Origin: Blautia parvula
Lineage (GTDB): Bacteria > Bacillota > Clostridia > Lachnospirales > Lachnospiraceae
Direction of reading: 5' to 3'
Assembly: GCF_020215665.1 (NCBI RefSeq)
Contig: NZ_CP084061.1
Location: 4,865,001 to 4,929,000, forward strand
DNA: 64,000 bases
Every line of letters begins with the position of its first letter. Position 1 is the stretch's first letter. Under the pieces are notes generated by a model, which saw nothing but the letters and a program-made list of their open reading frames with translations, was not told the DNA's origin and did no database searches. Of the stretch, positions 10,319 through 19,371 are shown piece after piece. Both the position numbers and the translations under genes were made by a program.

Positions 10319-10365
10319 AAAGACAAGATGCGGAGGCAGTGTCCGGAATCTTGTCTTTTTCTTTA
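10319..10365 (+). terminator. Rho-independent terminator
   Basis: AAAGACAAGAT and ATCTTGTCTTT form an 11-bp stem with a smaller internal hairpin, followed by TTCTTT. It serves the SEC-C gene and, being AT-rich on both sides, may also work for the convergent membrane-protein gene. Confidence 0.8.
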
Positions 10366-10381
10366 GGCATTTTTAGTGGGT

Positions 10382-11737
10382 TTAGTCATCAACCAATATA
10401 GCATTTGGATAGATATGTTCCATGCGTTCATCGGTAAAATGTTTATCCAGAAAACGTGTGACCGCATTTTCGGCAGACGATATATTGGAGTGGCGTTCCG
10501 TGTATCGGTTAAGCGCAAGGCCTGACATGATCATGTTGAATACCATGAACAAGATCATAAGCCATGTGATGGGAACTCCGGCTTTTTTCGGGATTTTTTC
10601 TATCAGTGCGGACAGCCGCGGGTAAAGAATTTTTAGCCAGATGACTGCGGCAATGCCCCAGAAAAAACAGTAAAGCAAGTTGATACGGCCTCCCAGATTA
10701 AAAGGAACGTCACTGTAATCCCAGAACACAGTACCGAAAACCAGCTCTGTAAACACACTGCATATGTATTCATAAGCTCCGCCTAATACGGTACCGAAGA
10801 TAAAAATATAACTGTCACTGCGATTGCGGTATTGATATAAAATAGCAGTCAGCAGTACACAGCCCAGGCCCCATACAATACTGAACGGCCCGTAGACGAC
10901 ACTGCTGCGGCTCATTAATTTACCGGTAGTTGCAAGGCAGAAAATGGTTTCCGTGATATCTCCAAGAAAAGCTCCGAGGAAAAACAGACAGACCAGTTTA
11001 TAGAACGAACAGCCGACAGCAAACACACCGGCGCGCTCTTTGGCTGCCTCAAGCTGCCGTTCCTTTTCCTGTCTGGCAGCTAATAATTCTTTCGCCTCCA
11101 GGCTGGGATAAGCCTTAGCCATATGTTTCTGTACCCATCCGGTCAGCCCTTCGCCCATCATATCTGCAGCCTTTTGCAGATTTTCAGATACACCCTCAAT
11201 GATAGAGAGTCTTCGCAGCCTGGAATGAACGGCTTTGATAGCCATAATCGTTCCTGCCAGATCGAGACAGAGAACCGCGTACAGGACAATTAACAATATG
11301 GTTCCCGGGTTGGAGGGAATCAAGACGAGCAGTTCCTTCAGGGATGGGTTGATAAAGGAAATACAGACTACGGCAGAGATTCCCCACACAACCGTGTATG
11401 GAAGGTTGACATAACCTCCAAATTGAAATCTTTTCCGTGAGTAATCCCACCATTTCCGGTGGAATATTTTCTCCAGAACAAAACCGGTAGAAAACGTGAT
11501 AACAGATGAAAGAATCACCCCGCCCAGAAAAAGAAAGAACAGGTGATTTCTGAGTTCAGGCAGAAAGACCGCAAATGCCACTGCGCCGAAACCATAAGCC
11601 GGACAATAGGGACCGAATAAAAAACCTACGTCAATGAACCGATGCTCCCTGACCGCCGCAACCGACGTGCCGATTGCCCAGCCAATGAAAGAATAGAGTA
11701 AGTAAAACCATAGAAGTTGGTATAGTGTGTAGTTCAA
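10382..11737 (-). CDS. Multi-pass membrane protein, putative ABC-transporter type IV family (PF06541-like)
   Basis: 451 residues with two homologous membrane halves. Each has the family signature of a short helix ending in a FxGxxxGxxxE-like or FGPYCPAYGFGA loop (residues about 40-50; again VYGPFSIVWGLGCV) and a WDYS motif (KWWDYSRKRFQFGG and FWDYSDVPFNLGG). The halves are linked by a charged soluble stretch with AKELLAARQEKERQLEAAK. Start ATG 11737 follows AAGGAGG. The family is named as a putative permease but its transport activity is not established. Confidence 0.82.
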   Translation of the reverse strand: MNYTLYQLLWFYLLYSFIGWAIGTSVAAVREHRFIDVGFLFGPYCPAYGFGAVAFAVFLPELRNHLFFLFLGGVILSSVITFSTGFVLEKIFHRKWWDYSRKRFQFGGYVNLPYTVVWGISAVVCISFINPSLKELLVLIPSNPGTILLIVLYAVLCLDLAGTIMAIKAVHSRLRRLSIIEGVSENLQKAADMMGEGLTGWVQKHMAKAYPSLEAKELLAARQEKERQLEAAKERAGVFAVGCSFYKLVCLFFLGAFLGDITETIFCLATTGKLMSRSSVVYGPFSIVWGLGCVLLTAILYQYRNRSDSYIFIFGTVLGGAYEYICSVFTELVFGTVFWDYSDVPFNLGGRINLLYCFFWGIAAVIWLKILYPRLSALIEKIPKKAGVPITWLMILFMVFNMIMSGLALNRYTERHSNISSAENAVTRFLDKHFTDERMEHIYPNAILVDD

Positions 11738-12009
11738 GTTATGCCTCCTTTTGGGTGATGCCGGATGATAAGGGTTTTAGTATACCATATACGCGGGGGG
11801 AAGGGATGTCAAGTATAAGTGTAGAGAGAATTTCCGGTGCGAATTGAGAGGGAGCATGGATTTATCGGGAGATTCGCACTTGTAGTGGGGCTGAAAATGG
11901 GAAGAAGGGGTGGTGGGGAGTGAGAGGAATCTGTGGAAATTAATTGTAAATATGAGAATAATATGATATTATATACAAGATGTAGTGAGGATGTTTGTGT
12001 ATTTTTGCT

Positions 12010-12239
12010 ATCGCTGCCTGCGCGGTGGCGTGGATTGAAATCCCCAAAGCCCGTTGGTCTCTGCGTCAAATGAAAATCGCTGCCTGCGCGGTGGCGTGGA
12101 TTGAAATAGGTTGACGTTAAAGACACCGGCATTGGAACCGTATCGCTGCCTGCGCGGCAGCGTAGATTGAGTTAAACCTGACACCCCGGTGCCGATGTTC
12201 ATATATAATCGCCCCTACGGCGAAATACAATCAAATATC
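12010..12239 (+). CRISPR. Orphan, partly decayed CRISPR array, type I-C-like repeats
   Basis: Two identical 32-nt repeats (12010-12041 and 12076-12107) begin ATCGCTGCCTGCGCGG and end GTGGATTGAAAT. A third at 12142-12173 has five changes toward its 3' end. A fourth position at 12208 keeps only ATCGC and a CGGCG core. All four starts are exactly 66 nt apart, so each spacer is 34 nt (12042-12075, 12108-12141, 12174-12207). The repeat form, with its central inverted repeat and GATTGAAAT end, is like type I-C. No cas gene is in the window. Degeneration at the right end suggests the leader is on the left, where 11940-12009 is A+T-rich. Confidence 0.85.
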
Positions 12240-12328
12240 CTACACTACATTAACTAATAATTTGCATTGACATACAACCAAATTTCCCGGCATACATTGT
12301 AAAAACAACGTTTCCGGGAGATTTTTCC

Positions 12329-12586
12329 TTGAAAAGTTATATAGAAGAACGTGCTATATCCATAGCCAACTACATCATTGAAAACAACGCAACAGTCCGC
12401 CAGACCGCCAGGGAGTTCAAGGTGAGCAAGAGTACAGTTCACAAGGACGTAACCGAGCGTCTGCTGCAGCTTAATCCTTCACTGGCAAAGTGTGCCCGCA
12501 AGGTCCTTGACGTGAACAAGCAGGAGCGTCATATCCGGGGTGGAATGGCTACCCGGGAAAAATATCTGCACAAGGTGCAAAATTAA
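12329..12586 (+). CDS. spoIIID: Sporulation transcriptional regulator SpoIIID
   Basis: 85 residues, the usual length. SpoIIID binds DNA and switches mother-cell gene expression during sporulation. The helix-turn-helix is clear (ATVRQTAREFKVSKSTVHKDVTERL, residues about 21-45), followed by the conserved basic C terminus (NKQERHIRGGMATREKY). The start is TTG 12329, the codon that gives the conserved N terminus KSYIEERA, behind GGGAG. It marks the organism as a spore-former. The adjacent genes are unrelated to sporulation. Confidence 0.95.
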   Translation: MKSYIEERAISIANYIIENNATVRQTAREFKVSKSTVHKDVTERLLQLNPSLAKCARKVLDVNKQERHIRGGMATREKYLHKVQN

Positions 12587-12598
12587 CGAAAGAGACTC

Positions 12599-12627
12599 TT
12601 GTTTTGACAAAAATATGGGCGTATAAT
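12599..12627 (+). promoter_or_regulatory. Sigma-A-type promoter for the second MATE gene
   Basis: TTGTTT and a perfect TATAAT are separated by 17 bases, ending 44 bases before the MATE start codon. Read from sequence only. Confidence 0.55.
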
Positions 12628-12670
12628 TGTTCCTATCAAAATACAAAAGCTTATTGTGAGGGGAAAACAA

Positions 12671-14005
12671 ATGAATCGATTCTTTTCAAATGCGGATTTG
12701 CGGAAGCTGATCATACCGCTGATTATCGACCAGTTTCTGCAGGCGTTTGTAGGACTTGCCGATTCTATCATGGTGGCCAGCGTAGGCGAGGCTGCCGTGT
12801 CAGGTGTATCCTTGATCGATACGGTTATGGTATTGATCATCAACATTTTTACAGCACTGGCTACAGGAGGAGCCGTTATCGCAGGACAGTTCATCGGGAA
12901 AAAGAAAGCTGAGCATGCCTGCCTGGCAACCAACCAGCTGCTGTCCTTTACCCTGAAAGCATCCTGCATCATTATGGTGCTTGGATATCTTGGGAAGAAC
13001 CTTATTATCAACGGAGTGTTCGGCAGGATTGAAGCAGACGTTATGTATAACTGCAATGTGTATCTGCTGATCGTATTTGCGTCTGTGCCCATGATTGCCC
13101 TGTACAATGCAGGTGCGTCTATTTTCCGTGCCATGGGAAATTCAACCATTGCAATGAAGACGTCCCTGCTTATGAACGCCATCAATCTGGGCGGAAATGC
13201 GCTGCTCATCTACGGATTCCACAGAGGTGTGGAGGGTGTGGCAATTCCCACACTTGTATCAAGAGGGGTTGCCTGTGTGGTAATGCTCTGTCTTTTAAAT
13301 AATCAGAGCAGGATTCTGCATATCCACCATCCGTTTTCATTCAAAACAGACTGGATGCTTCTGAAGAAAATATTATACATTGGTATACCAAACGGTCTGG
13401 AAAACAGTATGTTCCAGCTTGGAAAAATTTTGGTGCTCAGTATTGTTACGGGATTCGGAACCGCGTCCATTGCGGCAAATGCTGTGTCCAACAATGTGGC
13501 CACATTTGCAGTCCTGCCGGGAATGTCCATAGGATTTGCGCTGCTCACAGTGGGAGCACAGTGTGTGGGAGCCAATGATTTTGAGCAGGTACATTATTAT
13601 ACGAAGAAATTGATGAAGGTCGCCTATATTTCCCTGATTGGAATCAATATACTGCTCATGCTTGTAATGCCCTTTATCATCAGGGCTTACGGACTGTCAG
13701 CGGAGGCCAGCGGCTACGCTTATAAAATACTGATATATCATTCCATATGCGTAGTGACCATATGGCCGTTGTCTTTTTCGCTGCCAAACACTCTGCGTGC
13801 AGCGGCAGATGTGCGTTTTACCATGCTTTTGGCCATTGTTTCCATGTGGATTTTTCGTATCGGATTCTCAGTTCTGCTGGGTGTAAAGCTTCACTGGGGC
13901 GTATTTGGCGTGTGGGTGGCTATGACGATTGACTGGCTGTTCCGCGCTGTCTGCTTTACCATTCGATATATCAGAGGAAAATGGCAGCATCAGTCACTTG
14001 TCTGA
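12671..14005 (+). CDS. MATE family efflux transporter (second copy)
   Basis: 444 residues from ATG 12671 (GAGGGG upstream); an in-frame GTG at 12656 overlaps the ribosome site. The two-halved, roughly 12-helix MATE architecture starts with NADLRKLIIPLIIDQFLQ and has GLADSIMVASVGEAAVSGV, GASIFRAMGNS in half one, and AANAVSNN in half two. It is only distantly like the MATE at 5145, so the two are not a recent duplication. It may export a drug, dye or metabolite with Na+ or H+ coupling. Confidence 0.92.
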   Translation: MNRFFSNADLRKLIIPLIIDQFLQAFVGLADSIMVASVGEAAVSGVSLIDTVMVLIINIFTALATGGAVIAGQFIGKKKAEHACLATNQLLSFTLKASCIIMVLGYLGKNLIINGVFGRIEADVMYNCNVYLLIVFASVPMIALYNAGASIFRAMGNSTIAMKTSLLMNAINLGGNALLIYGFHRGVEGVAIPTLVSRGVACVVMLCLLNNQSRILHIHHPFSFKTDWMLLKKILYIGIPNGLENSMFQLGKILVLSIVTGFGTASIAANAVSNNVATFAVLPGMSIGFALLTVGAQCVGANDFEQVHYYTKKLMKVAYISLIGINILLMLVMPFIIRAYGLSAEASGYAYKILIYHSICVVTIWPLSFSLPNTLRAAADVRFTMLLAIVSMWIFRIGFSVLLGVKLHWGVFGVWVAMTIDWLFRAVCFTIRYIRGKWQHQSLV

Positions 14006-14078
14006 GGATATACATCTGTTTCGGATGCATTCATCCGCGGCAGTGTAATATATGAAAATACAAAAGGAGAAAATATCG

Positions 14079-15380
14079 ATGAAACAGGATATGATTGTCA
14101 TTCTTGACCTGGGAAGCACAGAGAACACCGTACTGGCGAGAGAAATCCGTGCTATGGGTGTTTACAGTGAGATTTATCCCCATGATATTACAAAAGAAGA
14201 GCTGGAAAAGCTCCCGAATGTGAAAGGTATTATCATTAACGGCGGGCCAAACCATATAGTTGACGGTGTTCGCATTGATGTAAGACAGGAGATTTATGAA
14301 GCTGGCAGTCCGGTAATGGCAATTGACCATGAACCGGCGGCCTGCAGTGAGAAATATCAGGACCTGAGCGAGGAACAGAGGGCTGAGATCCTGAAAAAGT
14401 TTGTTTTTGATACCTGTAAAGCGGAAGCAAACTGGAATATGAAAAATTTCGTCGCTGACCAGATCGAGATCGTCAGAGAACAGGTTGGTGATAAAAAAGT
14501 TCTTCTGGCATTATCCGGCGGTGTGGACAGTTCTGTAGTTGCAGCACTTCTGATCAAGGCTATTGGCAAACAGCTTACATGTGTCCATGTAAACCACGGC
14601 CTTATGCGCAAAGGAGAATCTGAGAGCGTCGTGGAAGTATTCAAAGACCAGATGGATGCGAATCTGGTTTATGTGGATGCCTCTGAGCGTTTCCTGACAA
14701 AGCTTGAAAATGTAGATGATCCGGAGCAGAAGCGTAAGATTATTGGTGCTGAATTTATCCGTGTCTTTGAGGAAGAGGCGAGAAAGCTGGAAGGCATTGA
14801 GTTCCTGGGACAGGGAACCATCTATCCTGATATTGTTGAGAGCGGAACCAAAACGGCTAAAATGGTGAAATCCCATCACAATGTAGGCGGTCTGCCGGAA
14901 GATTTACAGTTTAAGCTGGTAGAGCCTTTGAAACAGTTATTCAAAGATGAAGTGCGCGCATGCGGCATTGAGCTGGGACTTCCGGAAGAGATGGTGTACA
15001 GACAGCCGTTCCCGGGTCCGGGACTGGGCGTGAGATGTCTGGGCGCGATTACCAGGGAACGTCTGGAAGCAGTACGTGAATCCGATGCGATCCTTCGTGA
15101 AGAATTCAAAAATGCAGGACTGGATAAAAAAGTCTGGCAGTATTTTACAGTGGTTCCTGATTTCAAATCCGTCGGTGTGCGTGACAATGCCAGATGTTTT
15201 GAATATCCGGTAATCATCCGTGCAGTCAACACTGTGGATGCCATGACTGCTACCATTGAGGAAGTTGACTGGAAGGTACTTCTGAAGATCACAGACCGTA
15301 TCATGAAGGAAGTTAAAAACGTAAACCGTGTCTGCTATGATATGAGTCCAAAGCCGAACGCTACGATTGAATGGGAATGA
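14079..15380 (+). CDS. GMP synthase paralogue lacking a functional glutaminase domain
   Basis: 433 residues. The ATP pyrophosphatase half is intact: P-loop [12 protein letters not shown] (S146-S152), [39 protein letters not shown] and the dimerisation end PNATIEWE. It should make GMP from XMP, ATP and ammonia. The N-terminal class I glutaminase domain is shortened to roughly 100 residues. It keeps VILDLGSTENTVLAREI and IIINGGP, but AIDHEPAA stands where GICYG holds the nucleophile Cys, and the His-Glu region is deleted. It should therefore depend on free ammonia or a partner. Start ATG 14079 follows AAAAGGAG. A complete guaA lies 2.1 kb downstream. Confidence 0.9.
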   Translation: MKQDMIVILDLGSTENTVLAREIRAMGVYSEIYPHDITKEELEKLPNVKGIIINGGPNHIVDGVRIDVRQEIYEAGSPVMAIDHEPAACSEKYQDLSEEQRAEILKKFVFDTCKAEANWNMKNFVADQIEIVREQVGDKKVLLALSGGVDSSVVAALLIKAIGKQLTCVHVNHGLMRKGESESVVEVFKDQMDANLVYVDASERFLTKLENVDDPEQKRKIIGAEFIRVFEEEARKLEGIEFLGQGTIYPDIVESGTKTAKMVKSHHNVGGLPEDLQFKLVEPLKQLFKDEVRACGIELGLPEEMVYRQPFPGPGLGVRCLGAITRERLEAVRESDAILREEFKNAGLDKKVWQYFTVVPDFKSVGVRDNARCFEYPVIIRAVNTVDAMTATIEEVDWKVLLKITDRIMKEVKNVNRVCYDMSPKPNATIEWE

Positions 15381-15459
15381 TCCAAAACGCTGAGGTCAAA
15401 TGTGGAGATATTTGTGGTTAAACTTACAAATTAAAACGAAAGAGAAATGTGGGTAAAAT

Positions 15460-16137
15460 ATGAACAGTAAAATGTTTCAAGAACCAAAGGCTCCTGTAAA
15501 ACTGCCGGTCATGGAAGACGTGTCTTCTGTACTGGAAGCTGCGAAGGTTTCTGAGGAAGAAATTACAGGCTGCTGTTTTAAAGGAGTGTTTATCACTAAG
15601 TTTGATGGGAAACTGCTTCGTTTCAAAAGGGTAGCTTTTGAAAACTGTAAGTTTATCGGCTGTTTTTTCGATGAGGCCAGTTTCACTGATGTACGTTTTA
15701 AAAACTGCGATTTTTCCAACACCAGCCTCACGGATGTCTATTTTAAGAGATGTTCCTTTCAGTCCTGCAAGGCAGTTGGAGCTGATTTTTACGGCAGCCT
15801 TATGCGGCATGTGTCATTTCTGGAATGTAATCTTTCAGATATGAATCTGGACGCATCCAGAATGAGCTATGTTAAAATAAAGGACACGAATATGGAAGAG
15901 TCAAGCCTGAGCAAATGTGGGCTGGATAACATGGACTTACATCAGGTAAAGTTTGCCGGCACCAGCTTTTTCAAGACTGCGCTCAAGGGCGTGGATATGT
16001 CTGACTGTGATATGGACAAAATCATCATATCCGACGGCAAGGAGGAACTGAGAGGTGCTGTGCTCAATATGTCGCAGGCCATAGTCTGCGCAAAGCGGAT
16101 GGGAATTGTGATCAAAGAATTCGAGACAGAAAACTAA
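15460..16137 (+). CDS. Pentapeptide-repeat protein
   Basis: 225 residues. From about residue 45 there are tandem five-residue units with a central Phe or Leu/Met (FEDCKF-like: AFENCKFIGCFFDEASF, FKNCDFSNTSL, FKRCSF, ADFYGS, CNLSDMNLD). These predict a right-handed quadrilateral beta-helix. Such proteins can mimic DNA and protect gyrase, or act as structural modules. The repeats here are irregular and rich in Cys. The DNA-gyrase role is not supported by anything nearby. It starts 79 bases after the GMP synthase paralogue. Confidence 0.85.
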   Translation: MNSKMFQEPKAPVKLPVMEDVSSVLEAAKVSEEEITGCCFKGVFITKFDGKLLRFKRVAFENCKFIGCFFDEASFTDVRFKNCDFSNTSLTDVYFKRCSFQSCKAVGADFYGSLMRHVSFLECNLSDMNLDASRMSYVKIKDTNMEESSLSKCGLDNMDLHQVKFAGTSFFKTALKGVDMSDCDMDKIIISDGKEELRGAVLNMSQAIVCAKRMGIVIKEFETEN

Positions 16138-16210
16138 ATAAAAAATTAGCATTGACTAATGGGCCTGCTCTGGCATAAAATAACATAAACTTCTTTGCAC
16201 TGCATTTATA

Positions 16211-16308
16211 CTACAGTACAAACTGAGCAGGCACGGATGCTGGGCATCCGTATAGCCGGGTCACTTTTAGTGACAGCAGATGAGCATAGGGCATCTGTGG
16301 GACAGTAG
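16211..16308 (+). promoter_or_regulatory. Probable NiCo (czcD) riboswitch
   Basis: About 114 bases upstream of a cation diffusion facilitator is a compact multi-helix RNA: hairpin 16233-16250 (CGGATGC/GCATCCG type), hairpin 16260-16274 (GTCACttttaGTGAC), and hairpin 16276-16298 (GCAGATG ... CATCTGT). Junction strands read GAGCAGGC, TATAGCCGGG, GCATAGGG and GGGACAG. CTAC 16211 and GTAG 16305 can close a four-way junction. The architecture and G-rich junctions fit the NiCo riboswitch class, which senses Ni2+ or Co2+ (later work also proposes iron) and controls CDF exporters. Identification is from memory of the consensus, not a covariance search. Confidence 0.72.
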
Positions 16309-16421
16309 ATTACTTTATTGTTCCGCAGGTGCTTTTTAAATGGTTGGAAACAGCCCGGGTATTAAGAAGCAGCAGAGAAAGTTATGCAGTATCAAAGAAA
16401 CAATACCGGGGAGGATTTAAA

Positions 16422-17324
16422 ATGGAACAGGTAAGGAAAGAATTCGTTACGGATGAAAAGGCAAAGAAAATTGCACTTCATGTATCCGGAGTCAGTGTGG
16501 CAGGTAATGTGCTGCTCTCTCTCTTTAAACTGCTTGCAGGTATTATCGGTCATTCCGGTGCTATGATCTCTGATGCGGTACATTCTGCTTCCGATGTATT
16601 TGGAACGATCATAGCAGTTCTTGGGATCAGCATTTCCAAAAGAAAATCAGATGCCAACCATCAGTACGGACACGACAGACTGGAGTGTGTGGCTGCCATT
16701 GTGCTGGCTGTGATCCTGCTGGCCACGGGGCTTGGAATCGGGATCAGCGGTGTGGAAAAAATCATAAAGGGAAACAGTAAAGGGGCAGCGATACCGGGCG
16801 TTATCGCACTTGTGGCAGCTGTCGTTTCCATTGTGTTCAAGGAGTGGATGTATTGGTATACCAGAGCAGCAGCCAAGAAGATCAATTCCGGCGCTTTGAT
16901 GGCAGAAGCCTGGCATCACCGTTCCGACGCGCTTTCTTCTGTCGGAGCATTTGCCGGTATTTTGGGCGCAAGATTGGGTTATCCTATTTTAGATCCCATT
17001 GCCAGTGTGATCATATGTTTATTTATAGGAAAAGCGGCTTATGATATATTTAAGGATGCCATAGATAAGATGGTGGATAAATCCTGTGATGATGAGACTC
17101 TGGAACAGATGCGCGGCATTATTTCAAAACAGGCCGGCGTGCTGCATATTGATATGCTGCATACGAGGCTTTTCGGAGCAAAAATGTATGTGGATATTGA
17201 AATTTCCGCGGATGGCACGCTTTCCCTTGAGGAAGGACATGAGATAGCCCAGAAGGTACATGATGCCGTCGAAAAGGAGTTTCCGCTGGTAAAACACTGT
17301 ATGGTTCACGTAAATCCCGTATAA
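16422..17324 (+). CDS. Cation diffusion facilitator family metal exporter
   Basis: 300 residues from ATG 16422 (GGGGAGG upstream); an in-frame ATG 93 bases earlier would run through the riboswitch expression platform and is unlikely. Six transmembrane helices are followed by a C-terminal cytoplasmic ferredoxin-like domain. Metal-site motifs are present: MISDAVHSASDVFG in helix 2 and AEAWHHRSDALSSVG in helix 5, giving the D/H residues of a CDF site. It probably exports Co2+, Ni2+, Fe2+ or Zn2+ by H+ exchange. The upstream riboswitch points to cobalt, nickel or iron. Confidence 0.92.
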   Translation: MEQVRKEFVTDEKAKKIALHVSGVSVAGNVLLSLFKLLAGIIGHSGAMISDAVHSASDVFGTIIAVLGISISKRKSDANHQYGHDRLECVAAIVLAVILLATGLGIGISGVEKIIKGNSKGAAIPGVIALVAAVVSIVFKEWMYWYTRAAAKKINSGALMAEAWHHRSDALSSVGAFAGILGARLGYPILDPIASVIICLFIGKAAYDIFKDAIDKMVDKSCDDETLEQMRGIISKQAGVLHIDMLHTRLFGAKMYVDIEISADGTLSLEEGHEIAQKVHDAVEKEFPLVKHCMVHVNPV

Positions 17325-17416
17325 AATACAGTTAAGTAAGGTTCACGAAGAATGCGGCTTTGCAGGGGCGATTTTTGTCAGATATTCTGTTTTTAAGATA
17401 TGGAAGGGAAAATTTC

Positions 17417-17445
17417 TTGTAAATTGAAGCGGGATATTTTATAAT
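17417..17445 (+). promoter_or_regulatory. Sigma-A-type promoter of guaA
   Basis: TTGTAA and a perfect TATAAT with a 17-base spacer; the guaA start codon is 44 bases downstream of the -10 box. No purine riboswitch is visible between them. Confidence 0.6.
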
Positions 17446-17489
17446 GAAATCTAGTTTTGAGGAATGCAAAAGAACAGGAGGGCACTTTT

Positions 17490-19034
17490 TTGAAGAGAGA
17501 AACCGTAATTGTACTTGATTTTGGCGGCCAGTATAACCAGTTGATAGCAAGACGTGTTCGGGAATGCAATGTATACTGTGAGATCTATTCTTACAAGACA
17601 GATATTGAGAAAATAAAAGAAATCCAGCCTAAGGGAATTATTTTTACCGGAGGTCCTAACAGCGTGTATCTGGAGGATTCTCCCACATATACAAAAGAAA
17701 TCTTTGAGCTGGGAATTCCGGTTCTGGGAATCTGTTATGGTGCGCAGCTTATGATGCATCTGTTAGGCGGTCAGGTAGGCACAGCGCCTGTCAGGGAATA
17801 TGGAAAGATCGAGGTTACGGTGGAACAGTCTTCCAAGATGTTTGAGAACGTGTCCGAGAAGACAATTTGCTGGATGAGTCACAATGACTATATTGCGAAA
17901 GAAGCACCGGGATTTGAGATCATTGCCCATACATCGGACTGTCCGGTTGCAGCAGTGCAGAATCCGGAAAAGAACCTGTACGCGGTTCAGTTCCATCCGG
18001 AAGTGCTGCATACACAGGAAGGGAAGAAAATGCTTTCCAATTTTGTTTATAATGTGTGTCAATGCTCCGGTGACTGGAAGATGGACTCCTTTGTGGAGGA
18101 GAGCATCAATGCCATCCGTCAGAAGGTTGGAGACGGCAAAGTGCTGTGCGCGCTTTCCGGCGGTGTGGACTCTTCTGTTGCAGCGGTTATGCTGTCAAAG
18201 GCAGTTGGAAATCAGCTTACCTGTGTGTTTGTGGACCATGGTCTTTTAAGGAAGAATGAGGGCGATGAGGTTGAGGCAGTATTCGGACCGGAAGGCTCTT
18301 ATAACCTGAATTTCATCAGAGTAAATGCGCAGGAACGTTTTTATGAGAGATTAAAAGGTGTGGAAGAGCCGGAAGATAAGCGGAAAATTATCGGTGAAGA
18401 GTTTATCCGTGTATTTGAGGAAGAGGCGAAGAAGATTGGTGCGGTTGATTTTCTGGTGCAGGGAACGATTTATCCGGATGTTGTGGAGAGCGGAGTGGGC
18501 GGAGAGTCCACTGTGATCAAATCTCACCATAATGTGGGCGGCCTGCCGGATTACGTTGATTTTAAGGAGATTATCGAGCCGCTCCGTGACCTGTTTAAAG
18601 ATGAGGTGCGCAAGGCCGGTCTTGAACTGGGGATTCCGGAGTATCTGGTGTTCCGCCAGCCGTTTCCGGGCCCGGGTCTTGGTATCAGGATCATTGGAGA
18701 GGTAACTGCGGAAAAAGTGGAAATGGTGCAGGAGGCTGATGCCATCTGGCGTGAGGAAATCGCCAATGCAGGACTGGATAAGGAGATTGGACAGTATTTC
18801 GCAGCATTGACGAATATGAAATCTGTGGGCGTTATGGGGGATGAGAGAACCTATGACTATGCAGTGGCGCTGAGAGCGGTTACTACTACGGACTTCATGA
18901 CAGCTGAGAGTGCAGAGATTCCCTGGGATGTGATTGGGAAGGCGACAAGCAGGATTGTGAATGAAGTGAAGCATATTAACAGGGTTATGTATGATTGTAC
19001 GGGGAAACCGCCGGCTACGATTGAATTCGAATAG
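17490..19034 (+). CDS. guaA: GMP synthase (glutamine-hydrolysing), full length
   Basis: 514 residues, the normal length. It converts XMP, glutamine and ATP to GMP. The glutaminase triad is complete: C82 in GICYGAQ, and H169 and E171 in VQFHPEV. The ATP pyrophosphatase P-loop LSGGVDSS starts near residue 222, followed by the conserved [22 protein letters not shown] and [12 protein letters not shown]. The end PPATIEFE is the usual dimerisation tail. The start is TTG 17490 behind AGGAGG, giving the typical N terminus [17 protein letters not shown]. The 3' end of guaA is a known integration hotspot for genomic islands, and a conjugative element lies directly downstream here. Confidence 0.96.
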   Translation: MKRETVIVLDFGGQYNQLIARRVRECNVYCEIYSYKTDIEKIKEIQPKGIIFTGGPNSVYLEDSPTYTKEIFELGIPVLGICYGAQLMMHLLGGQVGTAPVREYGKIEVTVEQSSKMFENVSEKTICWMSHNDYIAKEAPGFEIIAHTSDCPVAAVQNPEKNLYAVQFHPEVLHTQEGKKMLSNFVYNVCQCSGDWKMDSFVEESINAIRQKVGDGKVLCALSGGVDSSVAAVMLSKAVGNQLTCVFVDHGLLRKNEGDEVEAVFGPEGSYNLNFIRVNAQERFYERLKGVEEPEDKRKIIGEEFIRVFEEEAKKIGAVDFLVQGTIYPDVVESGVGGESTVIKSHHNVGGLPDYVDFKEIIEPLRDLFKDEVRKAGLELGIPEYLVFRQPFPGPGLGIRIIGEVTAEKVEMVQEADAIWREEIANAGLDKEIGQYFAALTNMKSVGVMGDERTYDYAVALRAVTTTDFMTAESAEIPWDVIGKATSRIVNEVKHINRVMYDCTGKPPATIEFE

Positions 19035-19041
19035 TAAACAG

Positions 19042-19081
19042 AAAGCCGTGAGGCCGCATAAACAGCGGGTTTCACGGCTTT
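19042..19081 (+). terminator. Terminator after guaA
   Basis: AAAGCCGTGA and TCACGGCTTT form a perfect 10-bp stem with an inner CCGC/GCGG hairpin. The T tail is short. Confidence 0.7.
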
Positions 19082-19082
19082 A

Positions 19083-19371
19083 ACTATAGGTCGTGGTACT
19101 ATTTTGGTACTATTATAATAATCAGAATATTTAGTGCTTTATTTTGTGAATAAAGAAATCATTTTTTATTGTATCATTTCTATAAATATTATAGAGATCA
19201 CTATCAAGAGGCTGGAGCGTTTGTTCTTAAAGGAACAGGCGCTTTTTTAGTAGATATTTAAGGAGAGGTTTGGAATGGAAGGAATAAACAGCAGTTAAAT
19301 CGAACGATATCAATGCTTTACATGCAAACTATAATACTTTATTATAAGTTGTATGAAAGTAAGGTGATGAA
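19083..19371. other. Non-coding junction between guaA and the conjugative element
   Basis: A+T-rich. It contains two direct copies of TGGTACTATT (19094-19103 and 19105-19114), which could be arm-type recombinase sites. A terminator-like hairpin lies at 19216-19247 (AGCGTTTGTTC / GAACAGGCGCT then TTTTTT). A ribosome site at 19261 leads only to a seven-codon frame (MEGINSS, stop), perhaps a truncated gene or leader peptide. I see no integrase. The left end of the element probably lies in this stretch, but no flanking direct repeat was found by eye. Confidence 0.4.
19216..19247 (+). terminator. Terminator-like hairpin with T run
   Basis: Eleven-base arms AGCGTTTGTTC and GAACAGGCGCT pair with one wobble and are followed by TTTTTT. 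No gene with a stop just upstream is recognisable, so it may terminate a lost gene. Confidence 0.65.

Noticed and set aside
11809-12202. Minus-strand frames over the CRISPR array with a repeated FNPRHRAGSD or FQSTPPRRQR pattern
   Set aside because: The protein repeat is just the CRISPR repeat read in translation.
12583-13209. Long minus-strand frame opposite the second MATE gene
   Set aside because: It is a shadow of the MATE coding sequence with no ribosome site and an unlikely hydrophobic pattern.
19261-19305. A possible gene start with AAGGAGAGG at 19261
   Set aside because: It encodes only seven codons (MEGINSS). It could be a truncated gene or leader, but nothing supports a function.
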